NCBI GenBank assembly: GCA_000499405.2
Contig: HG738137.1
Coordinates: 26,967,928 to 27,031,927, forward strand
DNA length: 64,000 nucleotides
From: Onchocerca volvulus
Taxonomy: Eukaryota > Nematoda > Chromadorea > Rhabditida > Onchocercidae
Direction of reading: 5' to 3'
Position 1 is the stretch's first letter. Every line of letters begins with the position of its first letter. Positions 18,173 through 29,034 of this stretch are shown here, piece by piece. The notes below the pieces were generated by a model, which had not been told where the DNA came from, made no database searches, and saw nothing but the letters and a program-made list of their open reading frames with translations. The translations under genes and the position numbers were made by a program.

Positions 18173-19981
18173 ATGGCTCTGAAATTTGCAGTACCGATTA
18201 TTCTCGTTTTGTACGCCTATAGTCAGAAAGGATTCGCTGGAGGTAACATTTCTAAAAATGTCAATTAAAAAGAAGAAAATTACAAATAGGTGCAAATGCG
18301 TGAAATATCGAAAAGATATCAGAGAGTTCGAAAGAATAAGAGTTTATACGATTCTTTGGTGAATCTAAAGTCTAACAAAATGAAACTTTACCAGAAAAAG
18401 TCGATAAACATTCCTAATGCGCACTTATTCCAGCAATATTTCCGAAAATATCGGAAGGACGAGTAGAAAAATTTGAATTTATACTCATTCATCATTTAAT
18501 GCTAATTGAGTCTAGTCAGTTTATCTAATGGACCAATATGACTGATCATTAAATCGTAAGTAGGAAATTGTGCATTCTTCTAAAAGTAAGGCAATATTCT
18601 TAATAATTCATCTATGGAATGCTTTCTACGATGCAATCGTAATCAAACGAATTACAAAAAAGTCAGGTTTAATAATAACTGTTGGCTCATGGAAGAGTAA
18701 AAAAGAAATTGAGCAGGATTATAATTGTTTATTTTCGTTGCGATGGAACATCCAAAAAAATGCTTCCTCTGCAAATGTTCCATCATTTGATTTATAACGA
18801 AGCAAACTTGCTTGTCCATCAAGTAAACCCAAATTTAAACTTTTTCAAATAAGCCGAACACTTTATTACTTAACTTTTCCTTTTCACGAGAGATATTCTT
18901 GAGCAAAAGCTTATTGTATTTCATCTTTTCTTTTTTTCTTTTGGAAACTTCATTAATGCTAATAAGCCATGTTTACCTGTTGATTGGATCGATGCTGAAA
19001 CGTAGACTTTCTATTTCTTCTGGAAGAGAAACGAATTTAATAAATAAGGCATATGAGAGAATATTTTGCAATTTCATTGTTTTAATTTCAGATTTTGATT
19101 CAGTTCATTGCGAACCACTCAAGAAGGTGGAAAATGGTAAAATTCTTTATCCTCGCATGAATCATATACAAATTAAGATGGGCGACCTTTTACACTTGTC
19201 ATGTAACCCTCCATATGTTATTGAGGGCAATCCTTCTACCACATGTTGTTACAATGGAAAATGGCGACCATTGCTTGGTTATTTTTATTCATTTCATTTT
19301 AATTATTCAATTTCCAGCCTTCATAAATAAGTTGGTCGCATTTCATTTCTTCAATTTATCCATAATAGCAGAAGTTACTTATATCGTTGCACACGCCATT
19401 ATCCTACGATTGCAACAACATCGATGTAACTTGGAGCCTGTTTATGTGATTCTTGAATGACTAAAAATCTTTGATTACTCTTGCAATAGAACAATTTCAA
19501 TTCCCTTGAATTTCAGGTACATGCAAACTGCCACAAAAACCTGTAGACTTTTGTCAACCATATGTTTACAACAAATCAATGTCTTTGCATTATAATGCAG
19601 TAAGTCTTCATTTTCTTCTTACTGTTGATATTTGCATTTACTCTCGATGATAACATAGAATCACGCATAACAAGAAAAGACAAAAATTCTCGAGACACCA
19701 TTCAACAATCTGAATTTACTGCCCGATATGGGAAAAAACCAAAATGGCAGTGGTCATTTATCATTCATCGTTAAATTGAACTTTGATTTCTTAACTGCTT
19801 TGTTTTTCTCGGAAAAATTTTTTCGAGACTGTGAAATTTTTAGGTACTAAAAAAGATACCGCTTAATACCACGATAGTCCTTGAATGTCCATATGGACAA
19901 CGCATTCAAGGTAATTCAATATCAAAGTGCGTGAAGGGCATCTGGCAACCAACGTTGGGAACTTGCGTCGAGGAGGATTAG
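18173..19981 (+). CDS. Small secreted two-sushi (CCP) protein, 158 aa
   Basis: Exons 18173-18242, 19092-19277, 19517-19599 and 19844-19981 join in frame. Residues 1-22 form a signal peptide (MALKFAVPIILVLYAY then SQKGFA). Module 1 spans Cys30-Cys61-Cys76-Cys88, with an extra Cys75 making a CC pair. Module 2 spans Cys98-Cys128-Cys142-Cys154. Both end in the hallmark W...GTC (GKWRPLLGTC and GIWQPTLGTC). A sequon lies at N121. The chain stops three acidic residues after the last cysteine, so there is no membrane anchor. It is probably a secreted binding protein related to the 99-aa gene upstream. Binding partner and tissue are unknown. The intron between exons 1 and 2 is long (849 bp). Confidence 0.85.
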
Positions 19982-20034
19982 ATTATGCGACTGAAACTAG
20001 CAATTCGCTTCAACTAATTAGTTAAATATTCTTT

Positions 20035-21075
20035 GTTTTGCATTTTTTTTGAATTCCAAATAAAATCACTAATTTTCTCGAGAATTTTGGCTTTCTTCTT
20101 ACAAAAGCTAGAAATAGTTGAAAACCGTTTCGATGAATAGAAATATGTGATGAGTTTAAAATAATTCACACATAATTGAAATGTAATGAATTGCTGGTCT
20201 CGTCATTCAACGTGAAGTTGTTAATTGTTCTTGTTTGATTCTGTGGTAAAACTGCTGAAAATTATCGATCGAAACTTTTTCATACTTATTAATTTTAATG
20301 CATGCAAGAAAAGAGAAATCAAATAATTTTTTTGACTGACAGTCTTTCCAATTCCTTTGGGTTTCTTTTGCGTGTAATTCCAAAAAGATTTGGACATCAA
20401 GTGGCAATATTCAAATTGCTTCAGCCATCGTAATCTTAGCATATGTGGAACTTACATTATATTTTTCTTCCTTAAATGATTTAATTACTGAAAAGTTCAT
20501 CGATGAAAATTGCAATCCTTCTGCCATATTACTGAAACCATTCATATTTCCATCCAGTTCCATCAAGCATCAAATTTCGACATCATCTGAAGTTTCAACA
20601 GTCAAGAAAATTGCGATACTCAAATTTCAATTTAACAAAATTTCGTCGTCTTAATTCATCTCATTTCTATCAACCGGTGAAGTAGCAAACTCAAATCAAA
20701 GTTCATCGACAGTAATTCCCATCAGTTTCATCGATACATTGACATTTCATCCTGTGAAATTGATTAATTACTAATGATTCGCAAAGATTTTAGAGTAATG
20801 AAATGTAAATATTTGTTTAGCTACGAACCAAAGTAGCAAGTTTACATGCATCTCTGATAATTCTTGTTGTTTTAATTATGTTAACACAACTCCAAGGATG
20901 ACAATATTTGCAAGGTTTAGTTATGAATATATAAAAGATATATTTGGCACATTGCAATAGATCATTATAATTCAGTACTTGCAAAATAAATGAAGAAAAG
21001 ACGTGAAATATAGTATTCTAATAATCTTATCATTGAAATGAATGAATGTCATGAAGAAAGGATTTGCATATTGGA
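20035..21075. repeat. Duplicated ~1 kb block, copy 2
   Basis: Second copy of the block at 9920-10865, same orientation, starting 54 bp after the stop of the two-sushi gene. The probable polyadenylation signal of that gene (AATAAA at 20059) falls inside the first bases of the block. The minus strand keeps open stretches such as SIDNFQQFYHRIKQEQ but is interrupted elsewhere. The pair therefore brackets the two sushi genes. Confidence 0.75.
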
Positions 21076-21172
21076 AAGTTTAAATAATAATTCAAATTTT
21101 AAAAATTCTGATATATTGCAAAAATTGCAAAACAAGTAATTAAATTATTCGAATCTTTATTACTATTCCTTA

Positions 21173-21474
21173 CTAGCTGGACAATGCTACGCTTCGCATG
21201 GCCGGTCCACCTAGTTTAGCGGCCACCATTTTCGCTTTCCGCGCAGGCCCCGGTGAATGCAGAAAGTAGACGTGGTCAAAAAATTCAATTCGCTAATTTA
21301 CATTTATCTGTCATAGGTGTGATAGGTAGAAAAAGAAATTGGTCAGATCTGTCTAGAAAAAAGCACCTATTCGAATGCAACGTTGTGTCAAAAATTTGAA
21401 ATCAATCAATGAAGGAGTTGCAAAGTTATGTCACGGTATGTCATTTTTATTTATTTAAATAAATAAAATATAGA
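21173..21474 (-). mobile_element. Complete non-autonomous Helitron-like element, 302 bp
   Basis: Read on the minus strand, the element begins TCTATATTTTATTTATTT and ends GTCCAGCTAG. It is flanked by A on the left and T on the right, so it sits in an AT target without duplication. A hairpin with arms ATGC/GCAT around a GAAGCGTA loop lies about 10 bp before the CTAG end, enclosed by outer GGAC/GTCC arms. 5'-TC, CTAG-3', a subterminal hairpin and an A/T insertion site are the established signs of Helitrons. No helicase or Rep coding is present. Its GC-rich 3' third stands out from the local AT-rich DNA. Confidence 0.8.
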
Positions 21475-21954
21475 TTGATTGCAAAATATGTCAACAAAAT
21501 AACCATCCATACTTATCAGTAAGAATGATATCGAAGAAAAAGTTTCGTAGCGAAATAGTCTCAGGAGAGCGTTAAGGTTATGAGCCATTTTTCTTACTTC
21601 ATCCTCAGACCATCAATACCCATAGTTAATTCAAATTTTAACGATTGTATTATAAAGCGCTTTTTAAGATTATTACATTTTATCAGCATCTGCTTCTTCT
21701 TTATGGCCATTCCGATCTCACATCTGTTTGAAATCCCAAGAAAAATGAAGCGAACGAGAACGGACGTAGGAATGGAAGATGGATTAAAAACTATTTCGAA
21801 TATGTTCATTGTTCACGGAGGGAAGACGAATTGCACATGCGTAGCATAGAAATTTTATACGGATAAAATAATCTCATTAATTCGTTTATGTCATTCCAGT
21901 AAATACATTTTAGTAAATATTAGTTTCTCGGTAATGCGGTATCGATTATATTGT

Positions 21955-22160
21955 CCTTTCTAAATATAATTTATATGCATAATTTATGTTATCATCCTTA
22001 AATATAATTTAATATATATAACTGTATATCTTCCTAGAGCATAATTTTGTGTTTTTCCTCCTTAAATATAATTTTATGTATATAATTTATATTTTCTTGA
22101 TTAAATATAATTTAATCTATAGAATTTTATATTTTCTCTTCTAAATATAATTTAATTTTT
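21955..22160. repeat. Degenerate AT-rich tandem repeat
   Basis: About five units of ~40 bp, each starting with (T/C)TAAATATAATTTA and ending in a pyrimidine-rich TTTTCTT/ATCATCC segment. Units differ in length and sequence. It ends 255 bp before the Nup107 start. Confidence 0.7.
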
Positions 22161-22402
22161 ATTGTTAATGATACATATGTTGTAATTTATTATGTAAAAC
22201 TATTCATATCCTTTGTGCTATGTGAAGAAATATTTCATTTAAATAATGAGCATATTGCGTCAAATGCATATCGCGTCACGCATGAGTATATTGTATTCCG
22301 CGTATATGATAATGTCGTATATGGGTAATGTGCATGAAGAACATATTGTATACTCCATATATTTCATTCGCAAAAAAATTTTTTTTTGTGAATGAATTTT
22401 TT

Positions 22403-22414
22403 TTTTTTTTTCAG
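22403..22414 (+). promoter_or_regulatory. Spliced-leader acceptor abutting the Nup107 start codon
   Basis: A run of T followed by CAG ends exactly at the A of the start ATG. After trans-splicing the leader would be the whole 5' untranslated region. Confidence 0.65.
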
Positions 22415-25400
22415 ATGAATAATTCACAATTTGATGGGAATATATCCATAAGTACAGTGGAAAGCTTACGTTCTACGCAAGAAATTGACACTACACTGAA
22501 CACAACACAGTATTGCTTTCTGCATGATGATTTCTTTCTCGTGAAAGGTTTGCAAATTTTAAATTTATTCATAGGTTCATCAATGGAAGTGTTGGTAGTT
22601 GAGCAACTTATATTCGTTAGGAGCTTCGAAATATGATGGAAATCTTTGTTACTATTATCCTTTCTTATCCATCTTTATTGATTATCATTTGTCACATTGT
22701 CTTTGATGCATTCATTTCTGTTTTCAGTTACTCAGGCTCTATTCGAAGATTTCCAAGCTAAATGCATGGATTCAGAGAATGTTAACAAGTCTTCCGATTT
22801 AGTTGCTTTATTTTTTGAGGTAGGAAAATTTAATTTTAATTCTTTCTAGATTGAATATGAATTAGTCGATAATTATTTTGCCGGCTTCGTTAATAATTGT
22901 TTTTTACACTATTATTATTCTCATTTGAGTAATTATAATCTATCTTAAAATTTAGGCTACTAATTACTTAGTTTCAGATATGTAGTGATGGGATAGCGGC
23001 TTTCCAGAAAATATCAATGAGACCGGAGAAAACGACAGCTTTAATATCCGTTTTGGAGCAGCTTTTAAATGAACAAAAAGCGTATCTTTTGTTGTTAAAC
23101 CTTGCCAAGATGAATCGAATGTTAGATAACCTGAAGGTTAAAGCAAAAATTTCTGTTTTCAGTTTTTTACTGTAAATTTTATATAATGAGTTGATGTACG
23201 TTTATATAATCATGAATAAAGAGATTAGTAGCTAATTTTAAAGAATAAATTTAATATTTTAAATAGCCACAACCATCTAGTGTGTTCCAGAGCAAATGTT
23301 TTTGAGTCATACAATTGTTTTTTTACTAAATTTTGTCGGGATTTGTTTAACCCCGTAGTTACAGAAAGTTTCGCGGGCGAGTTATTTAATTATTTAATAT
23401 AGTATTTTCTTCTTTTACAATTTTTTGCAGAATTTGGAAAAACGATCTGTTCTTGCTGATTTATTAACGAATGATGTGGAATTCAGAAGGCTATTGGTGA
23501 CTTTTTGAAAGATGGTTTCAAAGAAAAAATGACATTTGACATTCAGTAGCAGAGATAGATAGTATTTGAAAAGAACAAAAGAAAAAGCAATTGTTTAAAT
23601 TATTTGTAATTTTTGGTGATATGGGCAATTAAGTGCAAACTTTCTTAAGGTACTTTTGGAATGGTGTGAAGAGAATGCTTATAATGAGCCTGAAGCAAAT
23701 GCTGAATTGTCGAACGAATGTGCATATCTCGAAAAAAATTGCATGCTGCGGTGAAATTTTTTTTCATTTATTGTGATATTGTGTAATGAATTACCAATCT
23801 TTATCTTTACAAAATTGAACGTAAACAATATGATAGTATTAAAGATTATTTGCCTTGTAACTAATCAAGTAGATCTCAATGAAAGTCAGAAATTCAGAGT
23901 AGCAGGACATTTTTTGCTGAATTATCTGGCTGAAGAAAAGTCGATACAGTATTTTCGTATTAAAACATTTATGATATTTGTGCTTAACCTTTAGCTCTTT
24001 ATTTTTCTCTTCTTTAATCCAAATTTGTTTTGCTTCTATAGATTTAATTTTTCAATGGAAATATTATGAAATACAATAAATGAGCGTGTAAATTACACAT
24101 CTATAAAAGTTGTTTCGTCTCGAACACTTTGGTTGATTTCTTTCTTATTCATTCTTGTATCGTTTTAATTGAAAATATTATTTACAGAGCAGAAACATTG
24201 CATGCTCGAATTCGTGGTGAGAATCTTTGTGATCTGGTAATCCATTTATCTATTTTTTGTTTTTATAAGAGAATTTTTTACTGTATTGATGAACGCTGTC
24301 GACTATCGCTTATCGAATAGTAATTTGAAGTGTTAGCCTCATTTCACTTTTCACTGTTGTGATATATATTTTAGTGCACTTAAGAGTCTTCTCTTACAAT
24401 GAAGGCAGTATGGGAGAACCATCTTTAGGGAAACAGTAGTTGCACAAGAGAAATGGCGTTTATTATTTCGATCTCCAAAGTTAGCTTATTTTCAAGTAGA
24501 AATGAATTTATGGCTGATTTTTCGTCAAATACTATATCAAGTTGCAGGATTTAGATGGTGCACTTCATGGACGTTTACACAATAAAGACGAAGAATTAGA
24601 AAGCAGAGTTTTCAGTGCAGTTTACACACTAGTGCGATGTGGTCGCATTGATGAAGTACTTAATAAAATTTTATGTTTTCGATCTCTTTATAAATCGTTA
24701 TAAGAATAAATTATGAATCAATTCATTCGAGTCCTTTAGTTTCTCTATTTCAGGCTTCTTCATTGTTGGAAAAAAGTGGTCTTTGTTCTCTAGTGCCTCT
24801 GCTACAACTGAGAAAAATGTCACGCAATGCTGCTTTAACACCAATTTCTACAGATGAAACCTCTTATTATCTGGCTCGATCTCGTGCTTTTTTTAAACGA
24901 ACTATTGATAAAATCGTTACTAAAGTGAATTTCAGCAATTTTTTAAAAAATTAAAGTAAAAAAGTAAAAGATATGAAATGGAATCCAAATAAGTCAGATA
25001 AGTCCTCACTAAATGAAGGGATTTATTGACATTCAAATTAGGCAATTCTTAGCAATATTTATCTAAATGAAATATTTTGGAAATGACAACTGCTGTTGAT
25101 CTCTCTTTTTCCCTCATTCTTTTTAATATGATTTATAACATTTTACATTTAATTGTTGTTTTATTTATGATAATTCAAGTTTTCATTTATAAGCATCCTT
25201 TTTTCACACAGTGAATTCAGTATTTTTCTCATACTGACGTTTTAGGGCACATCATTGTCGCAAGTAGAAGCCTGTTTATGGTCAATAGTAGCTGGACATC
25301 TCGAACCGGCATTATCTTTATCTTCTCGTACTGAAGATCGTCTTTGGTGTTATCTTAATGCAGCTGTTGAATCTCGTTTAGATGCCGCAATCACCACCAC

Positions 25401-28400
25401 TCACAATGGCGATTTTAATATCGGTATTGGTCGTGAGGTTGAAAATGATGATCTTCGAATTAATTCTATCTTCGATGAAATTGCTGCGGTTTGTCATTAC
25501 AAAGCATGATATCAAAAATGCCTTTTCCGATATTTGAACATATTATTCAAATCTGAAAAGATTACGCCTCTTTATCACTAGAACCATTGATCTTGTTTTA
25601 ATTTGAAATCTAAATTCAAATTTCTAAATTTGAATTTTCGGTTGTATTGTTAAACTAATAAATTTTAGTCCATATTTAAGATATAAAAATCATTGAAAAA
25701 GTGCGTTAAAGTGAAAGTTTGTTTTCAATTCATTTTGATTGTTTCAAGTTCTTTTTATTTTTAGCTTGATCGATCGCCGTATTACACTATTTATCGACAC
25801 ATAGTGAACGATGATTCTTTATCATTGATTGCATCCATGGATATGTGGCTGGAACAGCATGAGGATGATTTAGAAAGATTTCCACATATCATACGTTTTA
25901 TGGCCCATCTTGTTTTACTTCTTCGATTCACAGGTCAACCAGTCCAGGTGGGGGTATTACTTTCCTTTAATTAGTTTCTACGTAAGACCTGTCCTATACT
26001 CTATACTCTGATATGAACATAGCGAGAAATATTAATAGAAATTTCCAAGCTAATTCAAAAGACGCTGCTATTTATATACTATTTACTGGTCTGAAAAAAT
26101 AAGATACTTTAACCCACAGAAAATTTTGCTGGAATGTCCCAAATTCTTTAGAACAGCGTCTCTGAGGCGGTGAAATTGCCATTTTGCTTCTTTTTTTTTT
26201 TTTTTTTTCTCTTTTACAGTTCTTTTAAAAGTTAAATTAATTCCAAGCATACTTCATCATTAGTCGTATATTTGAGTTTGTTAATTTTAGTCATAATGAT
26301 TGTAAAGATAAATACATATATCGAGAAACATTGATCTAAGCCAAAATTTCAGGAAGAAAGCGCTAATTCAATTATACGTAGTTATGTTCGTTTATTGATC
26401 TCATTGAAATTATATCCGATTGTGCCATATTATGCCAACAAACTGCCATTAGAAATGGCTGAGGAGATGGTTGTTGACTTCATGTGTCGTAAGTTCCTTT
26501 AGTTCTCTTTATTTACTTTTATCAAAGTATCTGTTAACATTCTGACGGTACTGTTTGTTGCTTGCTCGATAAAAAATTATGTACTCTAGATTATTGCTGA
26601 GATTCAAGTTAGCAGTATATTATTTATTATTATTGTTATGGCCATTATTCTTAATAATTGTTTTTCAGAGTTAGAAGATGAAAATGTGCGAAAGGATGTC
26701 CTTGCTGCTGCTTATGCTGCAAAAATGGATGGAGTACGGCTGTGCAAACAGATCTTTAATGGTGTAATCGCTCAATATCCAGTAGTTGAAGAAGTGATTA
26801 GTTTTAATTTTTTTTTTCCACTTTTTTTGTCCTGCTTTCAATTATTAGCCATTTTATATGAAATTTAAGCAACATTATCGCTGACATTTTTCATAATTGT
26901 AATTTTTTTTCATGTTGCATTAATTATCACACTCTCATTTCAAGTTATTATACTTTTTATTATCTAAATTTCCATAGGAATCTGAAAAAGATGATATGTT
27001 AATTAATGCATGGAACTGGTTGACATATTCGGGTATTGATACATATTATGATGCTTTATTGGGCATGAATGAAATAATGCGTGAATTTTTTTGTAAGTTT
27101 TGTTACATTTATTTTTCTTTATGGCATTCTGATTTCATTTTATGATGCATTTCGGAATTCAAAAAAATCTTTGTACCGATACGATTAGCAGCTTTACTCC
27201 ATAGAGGAGTTTTTGGAAAAAGCTGCTGTATTAAGAATTAATCAAGCCTTCTGGTATTTCTCGACGATTTTTCAGATGTTGACAAATTAGACAAAGCAAA
27301 AAAACTTCTGCAACAGTCGAGGAAATTAACTGACAAAATATTAGAATCATTTTCTCATGTCATTGATACTGATGATAGAATTGAGCCGAAGCTTTCAAGA
27401 GCGATTACTGAATATAAGGCTTATGAATGCTATTTGGTTAGTTTTAAGTTTCATTTATTATGGGATTCTTATCATTAAAAGAAATCACATCTAAAATGAA
27501 ATTTTTTTCATCAATGGCATAAAATTATCTAAAAGTCCAGATAGTTTTCTAAATTTTTTGGTAATAAATATTTATGATATTTTAGAATGCTTTGATGAAA
27601 TTCAACGAATGGTTCAAGCAGTCACAACGTTCAGTACCATCAATTCCAGAGAACTCAGCAGGTGACGCTGGAACTTTAATGGATATACAACAAAGGATAA
27701 CACTTGAAGTTATACATCAACGGGCGAATGAACAAATGCAAAGATATGAAAACGCCTCAAAACAAACCACTATTGTTAGCTTTCTGATCGAACTTAATGC
27801 AATGCTGCAAAAAAGCTGCAAAAACTAACAAATTATAGAGGCAGCTTTTTACTTGAATGACAAGCTTTATATTTTTATCAGTGCATGACTTAAGGTGAAA
27901 AATTTTAAATATATTATTTAGGCGGCGATGGAAGCGCTCGATCTTGTATTACGCTTTCCGCATGGTTGGTTGACACTCAAGAGAGTGGAGATGGAAACGT
28001 TAAATGAGGTAACAATAATGAATAATTAATTTTATCTATAAATGTTCATATGAATTTTATATCTTCAACTGCTTGAAGCTTAAATTATTAATACCATTAT
28101 AGAGACTAAAAAGAATCACAAACATCATTTTTATAATGACTTAAAAATTCTTTGGTATTTTATTTACCATCGGTTCAGGAAGAAGTCAGAAAACTTACTG
28201 AAATAAGATCTCGTTATATCACTGCAGTTGTCATTATGTTAGTTACTGTGTTTGAAAAAAGCGGCATAAATGGATCAGCACAATTGGTCGAATTACTAGC
28301 TGATGAGGATTACATGTTGGCAGAGGTAAATTTTTATTTGTTCTAAATTTTACCATTGTATTGATCCAAATTCGCATAATTAGAAATAGATTTCAACGAC

Positions 28401-28626
28401 TTTATTTCTGATTCGGTGTGCAGTAATAGAAAACTTAGACGAATTTCTGAAAACTTCCATTCCTGAGAATTGTGATTCGTGTGTTCATTTTAAATTCTTA
28501 TTAATTCATTTTTCGCAAAGATGCATAATTACATCTAAGTTGACAACTCTTTTTCAGGTCATACCGAAGGAACAACTCCGGATACTTATCAAACAGCTTT
28601 CTGTGAATGCTTACAATAGTCTGTGA
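22415..28626 (+). CDS. nup107: Nuclear pore complex protein Nup107, 806 aa
   Basis: Nineteen exons join in frame: 22415-22547, 22728-22819, 22978-23136, 23431-23496, 23650-23750, 24188-24236, 24409-24495, 24548-24655, 24754-24924, 25246-25488, 25765-25947, 26353-26488, 26669-26793, 26978-27092, 27276-27436, 27586-27774, 27922-28008, 28179-28325 and 28558-28626. The family signature is clear mid-protein: CLWSIVAGHLEPALSLS, followed by EDRLWCYLNAAVES, then FPHIIRFMAHLVLLLRF. Nup107 is an all-helical scaffold subunit of the Y (Nup107-160) complex of the nuclear pore and works at kinetochores in C. elegans (npp-5). The length is somewhat below the human protein (about 925), mainly from a shorter N-terminal tail. 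The 5' and 3' ends of exons 6 and 7 are the least certain. Confidence 0.92.
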
Positions 28627-28676
28627 AATTTTAGGATTTGTTATGCTATATAATTTTAGGATTTGTTATGCTATAT
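28627..28676 (+). repeat. Perfect 25-bp tandem duplication at the Nup107 stop
   Basis: Two exact copies of a 25-bp unit (containing TTAGGATTTGTTATGCTATA) start immediately after the TGA, in the 3' untranslated region. Confidence 0.9.
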
Positions 28677-29034
28677 AATGCCTTTCAGTTTATCCTTTCT
28701 ACTTGTTTGCATTTGCATTTGAACCTTTTTTCTTTTTTTTTTTTTTAAATGAAAAGAAATTTGAGTTTGAAATCTACGTTCTATGCTGATTTATATTGTC
28801 TTGCGAGAGTTTCAGTTGTATTTTTTCACAGAAGATTTCTTTTTATTCGAAATTTAGTCTTGTTATATTGTTATCTTGTGCAAAAAAAAAGTATTTTATT
28901 GAGTTTTAGCAGTTAGGTACTGATGAAATAAACAATCATAAATCTAAGAAATTAGCACTTTTAATGACTCATTTATGGCAGTTTATAGCAGTATTACTGC
29001 CCATTTAATAAAAATTCAAATTCGATTTGATAAG
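28627..29034. terminator. Convergent 3' region of Nup107 and the coiled-coil gene
   Basis: The 408 bp between the two stop codons hold AATAAA on the plus strand at 28927-28932 and on the minus strand at 28895-28900. If these are the signals in use, the 3' ends of the two genes overlap or nearly so. Confidence 0.55.

Larger units (their letters stand above)
21475..22414. other. Spacer upstream of Nup107
   Basis: Holds an unsupported open frame at 21580-21849 and a degenerate AT tandem repeat, then the promoter and leader region of Nup107. No exon was recognised. Confidence 0.5.

Noticed and set aside
18570..18797. 75-codon frame within intron 1 of the two-sushi gene
   Set aside because: It has no ATG at its start, and the flanking exons join in phase without it.
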